Shown in pieces: positions 24,300 to 26,343 of a stretch of DNA of 26,343 nucleotides (its first letter is position 1; the number at the start of each line of letters is the position of its first letter). Under the pieces are notes generated by a model. It was not told the DNA's origin. It saw only the letters and a program-made list of their open reading frames with translations, and made no database searches. Position numbers and translations under genes: made by a program. Source of the DNA: Methylococcales bacterium (GTDB lineage Bacteria; Pseudomonadota; Gammaproteobacteria; Methylococcales; Methylomonadaceae); assembly GCA_009692395.1 (NCBI GenBank), contig SHZG01000007.1, forward strand, positions 1 to 26,343. The letters run 5' to 3'.

Positions 24300-25313
24300 A
24301 TGACAGAATCAACGCACGAAACCACGCATTTTTGCCAAAATTGGCAACAACAACTCGCCCAAGCATTCACCCATATAGACGACCTATGTCGGTATTTAGA
24401 CTTAAATCCCAGTGACTTACCTATATCAGCAACCGCCGCGCAACAGTTCGCCATGCGTGTACCACTTAGTTTTGCCGCCTGCATGGAAAAAGGCAATCCT
24501 TTCGACCCCTTGTTGCGCCAAGTTTTACCCATCACAGACGAACTCGCGTTTTATGCAGGCTATAGCAACGACCCCGTCGGCGACTTACCCGCTGCCACCC
24601 AAACAGGCATACTGCACAAATACCAAGGGCGCGTATTACTCATCAACACAGGTAGCTGTGCGATAAACTGCCGCTATTGTTTCCGCCGTAACTTCCCCTA
24701 CGCCGACTTACAACTCAGCAAACAACAAGAACACGCCGCCATCCTCAGCATCCAAAACGACCCCAGCATCCAAGAAGTCATTTTCAGCGGTGGCGACCCC
24801 CTATTACTCAACGATGCCAGACTCACCCGCCTCATCGAACAAATCAACCAAATCGACCACATCAAACGCATCCGCATCCATAGCCGCCTGCCCATCGTAT
24901 TGCCTGCGCGTATCACCCCCGAACTCATTAACATCCTAACGCAAAGCCCCAAACAAATCATCCTAGTGCTACATTGCAACCACGCCAACGAACTCAACGA
25001 GCGCGTCATCACCGCCTGCCAAGCACTCAAAAAGCACGGCATCACCTTATTAAATCAATCGGTACTGTTAAAAGGAGTTAATGACGATGCGGCGGTACTC
25101 TGTGAACTCAGCGAACGCTTATTCCAACATGGCGTGATTCCCTACTACCTGCATCTATTGGATAAAGCCACAGGTACAGGGCATTTTGCGGTGTCAGAAA
25201 CGGAGGCTTTATTATTAATGGAGCGGGTACAAGCCAGTCTATCGGGCTATCTTGTGCCTAAGTTGGTTAAAGAAGTCGCGGGGGCGGAGTCGAAGCGGTA
25301 TGTGGTGGGGTGA
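24300..25313 (+). CDS. epmB: EF-P beta-lysylation protein EpmB (lysine 2,3-aminomutase family)
   Basis: EpmB is a radical SAM, PLP-dependent enzyme that isomerises (S)-alpha-lysine to (R)-beta-lysine, the donor used by EpmA. The 337-residue protein carries the cluster motif CAINCRYCFRR (Cys120, 124, 127), the FSGGDPLL motif, and RIRIHSRLPIVLPARIT, typical of the aminomutase family. A PLP-binding Lys is expected in the C-terminal part; LVPKLVKEVAGAESKRYV is the matching region. It is shorter than catabolic lysine 2,3-aminomutases (over 400 residues), which favours EpmB. Its place next to efp-epmA makes the assignment firm. No strong ribosome binding site is visible before the ATG. Confidence 0.95.
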   Translation: MTESTHETTHFCQNWQQQLAQAFTHIDDLCRYLDLNPSDLPISATAAQQFAMRVPLSFAACMEKGNPFDPLLRQVLPITDELAFYAGYSNDPVGDLPAATQTGILHKYQGRVLLINTGSCAINCRYCFRRNFPYADLQLSKQQEHAAILSIQNDPSIQEVIFSGGDPLLLNDARLTRLIEQINQIDHIKRIRIHSRLPIVLPARITPELINILTQSPKQIILVLHCNHANELNERVITACQALKKHGITLLNQSVLLKGVNDDAAVLCELSERLFQHGVIPYYLHLLDKATGTGHFAVSETEALLLMERVQASLSGYLVPKLVKEVAGAESKRYVVG

Positions 25314-25320
25314 TTGGATT

Positions 25321-25348
25321 GTAGGTTGGGGTGAGGTACGAACCCCAG
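25321..25348. repeat. GTAGGTTGGGGT hairpin repeat after epmB
   Basis: GTAGGTTGGGGT is followed by GAGGTACG and then AACCCCAG. TGGGGT (25327-25332) pairs with ACCCCA (25342-25347). It lies 8 bp after the epmB stop and can serve as a terminator. The GTAGGTTGGG lead-in is shared with the copy at 25747, so it looks like a variant of the same dispersed family. Confidence 0.6.
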
Positions 25349-25367
25349 CATTTATACTGACTGCTGT

Positions 25368-25746
25368 TTAAATCGGCTGGAGTGATTCTCTTTTCAACAA
25401 AGAAATGATTTCTCTTAAATTGTCATTTTCTCTGTCTTTCATGGCAAGTTCTTTGTTTTTTAATGCACGTTGTCATTGCAACTTTTGATTTTCAAAAGCT
25501 AATTCAGAATGTGAATTAAAAATGTGGCAACCATTTCCATTATTATTGTTGCCGTTATTAGTGCCTATTAGGTAAACATTTTTCCCATCTAACGGGATAA
25601 GCTCAATTAAATCTATTTCACATATTTCAGCAATTTTGATTAGCTGAGGAATAGCTGGTTTTTTCACCACGTTCAATTTTTGAGTAACCGCTTGGTGACA
25701 TATTTAGTTTTTCTGCCATTTCTTCTTGCGACCAGTTTTTAGCCGC
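25368..25746 (-). pseudogene. Broken XRE-family helix-turn-helix regulator
   Basis: Reading from about 25746 on the minus strand, AKNWSQEEMAEKLNMSPSGY and then SKIERGE is a typical XRE/Cro HTH. It lacks its own start codon and first few residues. A frameshift in the A6 run (25659-25664) moves the frame to KPAIPQLIKIAEICEIDLIE, the last helices of the HTH domain. The linker VYLIGTNNGNNNNGNG follows. An in-frame TGA at 25473-25475 interrupts the coiled-coil tail, which continues as ALKNKELAMKDREND and IISLLKRE to a TAA at 25368-25370. There are thus three defects: a missing start, a frameshift and a nonsense codon. A hairpin repeat occupies the place where the start should be. The original target is unknown. 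Confidence 0.8.
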
Positions 25747-25780
25747 GTAGGTTGGGTTGCCGTCTTTTTGGCAACCCAAC
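25747..25780. repeat. Perfect hairpin repeat, GTTGGGTTGCC type
   Basis: GTTGGGTTGCC (25751-25761) and GGCAACCCAAC (25770-25780) form a perfect 11-bp stem with a T-rich 8-base loop, preceded by GTAG. Its core matches the element at 7386-7409. It lies exactly where the XRE pseudogene loses its N-terminus. I see nothing in the DNA from 25781 to 25828. Confidence 0.75.
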
Positions 25781-25828
25781 ACAACCACGCACGATTATAA
25801 TTACAACTGTTATGTGTTCATCGTGTTT

Positions 25829-25838
25829 GTTGGGTTGC
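25829..25838 (+). repeat. Half copy of the GTTGGGTTGC repeat
   Basis: GTTGGGTTGC reappears without its pairing arm, 9 bp before the recognisable transposase relic. It may be a repeat truncated by a deletion or a recombination junction. Confidence 0.45.
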
Positions 25839-25846
25839 AAAAAACC

Positions 25847-26095
25847 GCACCAAAATTACCGAGCTGGAAAGTAGAAGCATTTCACCGTGAATTAAGACAG
25901 CTCACAGGGAGTGAAAAGTGCCAATGCCGTAAAGACAGCTCCCAACGTAACCATCTCGCTTGTTGTTATCATCCTTGGTTGTCATTGAAAGTATATGCCC
26001 AGAAAACCTCAACAACTCTTTACACAGTCCGCTCTCATTTGTTTTCTGAGTTTTTGAAAAACGAGTTACGCTCACCTCGAATTCAGGCTTTTTAG
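25847..26095 (+). pseudogene. Transposase relic, C-terminal fragment
   Basis: About 82 residues from APKLPSWKVEAFHRELRQLT to SPRIQAF resemble the C-terminus of a DDE-type transposase. The pattern KVEAFHRELRQLTG, CQCRKDSSQRNHLACCYHPW and FLKNELRSPRIQ is what I recall from a family of IS transposases in gammaproteobacteria; the exact IS family (IS701-like or related) cannot be fixed by eye. The open frame extends upstream to an ATG at 25757 inside the hairpin repeat, but that part looks unrelated. The rest of the element is missing on the 5' side. It stops at 26093-26095. The AT-rich DNA at 26096-26198 shows no gene, and the next element starts at 26199. Confidence 0.7.
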
Positions 26096-26198
26096 CTGGG
26101 TAGCGAAAGTCCTATATATAAAAGTATACTGTTTAGTTATTTAATTATGGACAGTCATCTCTTTTTTAATCAAAATGCTGTACGTAAGTAAATTATTC

Positions 26199-26343
26199 GG
26201 TAGTGGGTTAAATCTGTGATGATAGATTAAAATCACGGGCAGAATAAAATCACACTTACCTAAAAGACCTTATGAGCTGCTACCAAGAAATCACCTGTCC
26301 ATTCTGTAAAAGTAACCAGATGGGCAAGTCAGGACGCAATGCA
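26199..26343 (+). mobile_element. IS1-family insertion sequence, left end (partial)
   Basis: The terminal repeat GGTAGTGGGTTAAATCTGT (26199-26217) is the exact reverse complement of 192-210. It is followed by a 54-bp leader and the first transposase gene at 26272, the spacing expected of IS1 elements. The window ends inside the element. Orientation is the same as that of the copy at 1-210. Confidence 0.85.
26272..26343 (+). CDS. IS1-family InsA-type protein, N-terminal fragment
   Basis: The first 24 residues begin MSCYQEITCPFCKSNQMGKS. The CPFC pair is the start of the zinc-ribbon DNA-binding domain that opens IS1 InsA proteins, and KSGRNA matches the following basic stretch. The frame is open to the window edge. 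InsA binds the terminal repeats and regulates the element. No clear ribosome binding site is visible. Confidence 0.8.
   Translation, partial: MSCYQEITCPFCKSNQMGKSGRNA

Noticed and set aside
25757..26095. An intact 112-residue protein
   Set aside because: Its first 30 residues come from repeat sequence and are Asn/Tyr/Val-rich filler. Only the C-terminal part resembles a transposase, so it is a relic.
1..26343. A composite transposon bounded by two IS1-family copies
   Set aside because: The interior is conserved housekeeping DNA with normal operon order, not accessory cargo. Both elements are cut by the window edges, as happens at contig breaks.

Overview
The window looks like chromosomal DNA of a Gram-negative gammaproteobacterium with a fairly AT-rich genome. 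Evidence: BamA, an OmpH/Skp chaperone, FabZ and LpxA (outer-membrane and lipid A biogenesis), a nadK-recN pair, and the EF-P beta-lysylation set (efp, epmA, epmB). PqqD and PqqE suggest PQQ-dependent dehydrogenases, as in many methylotrophs or methanotrophs. The exact lineage cannot be fixed from the sequence alone. Both edges lie inside IS1-family insertion sequences in the same orientation: the right end of one copy opens the window and the left end of another closes it. Such edges are typical of a contig that stops at a repeat.

Layout. 1-210: IS1-family remnant. 268-7380, all on the plus strand: a MOSC-domain protein, rfbB, nadK-recN, an agmatine deiminase-family gene, and pqqD-pqqE. 7383-7450: hairpin repeats between convergent genes. 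7468-11155, minus strand: two neighbouring decayed genes, an MscS-type mechanosensitive channel and a lipoprotein alpha/beta hydrolase; together they carry three in-frame stops and two frameshifts. 11252-14002: an RlmI-like methyltransferase (minus), then trpS and a membrane protein (plus). 14049-15460: short direct repeats, an inverted pair of dispersed repeats, and an intact P4-type tyrosine integrase with no cargo. 15474-24217: a long minus-strand run, in transcription order efp-epmA-bamA-ompH-fabZ-lpxA-rnhB-yejF-yigZ. epmB diverges from efp on the plus strand. 25314-26198: a decay zone holding hairpin repeats, a broken XRE regulator and the C-terminal relic of a second type of transposase.

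How the genes fit together. EF-P, EpmA and EpmB form a complete module for making EF-P carrying beta-lysine on Lys34. bamA-ompH-fabZ-lpxA-rnhB is the classical envelope cluster, but lpxD (normally between ompH and fabZ) and lpxB (normally between lpxA and rnhB) are absent. pqqDE is separated from pqqA, pqqB and pqqC. nadK and recN are directly abutted.

I found no clear new defence or biosynthetic system. The observations most worth a second look are the coordinated decay of the channel/hydrolase pair, the cargo-less integrase beside a short yigZ, the GTTGGGTTGC hairpin family including a copy sitting where an XRE gene lost its start, and the gaps in the lpx and pqq clusters. I recognised no tRNA, rRNA or CRISPR array.
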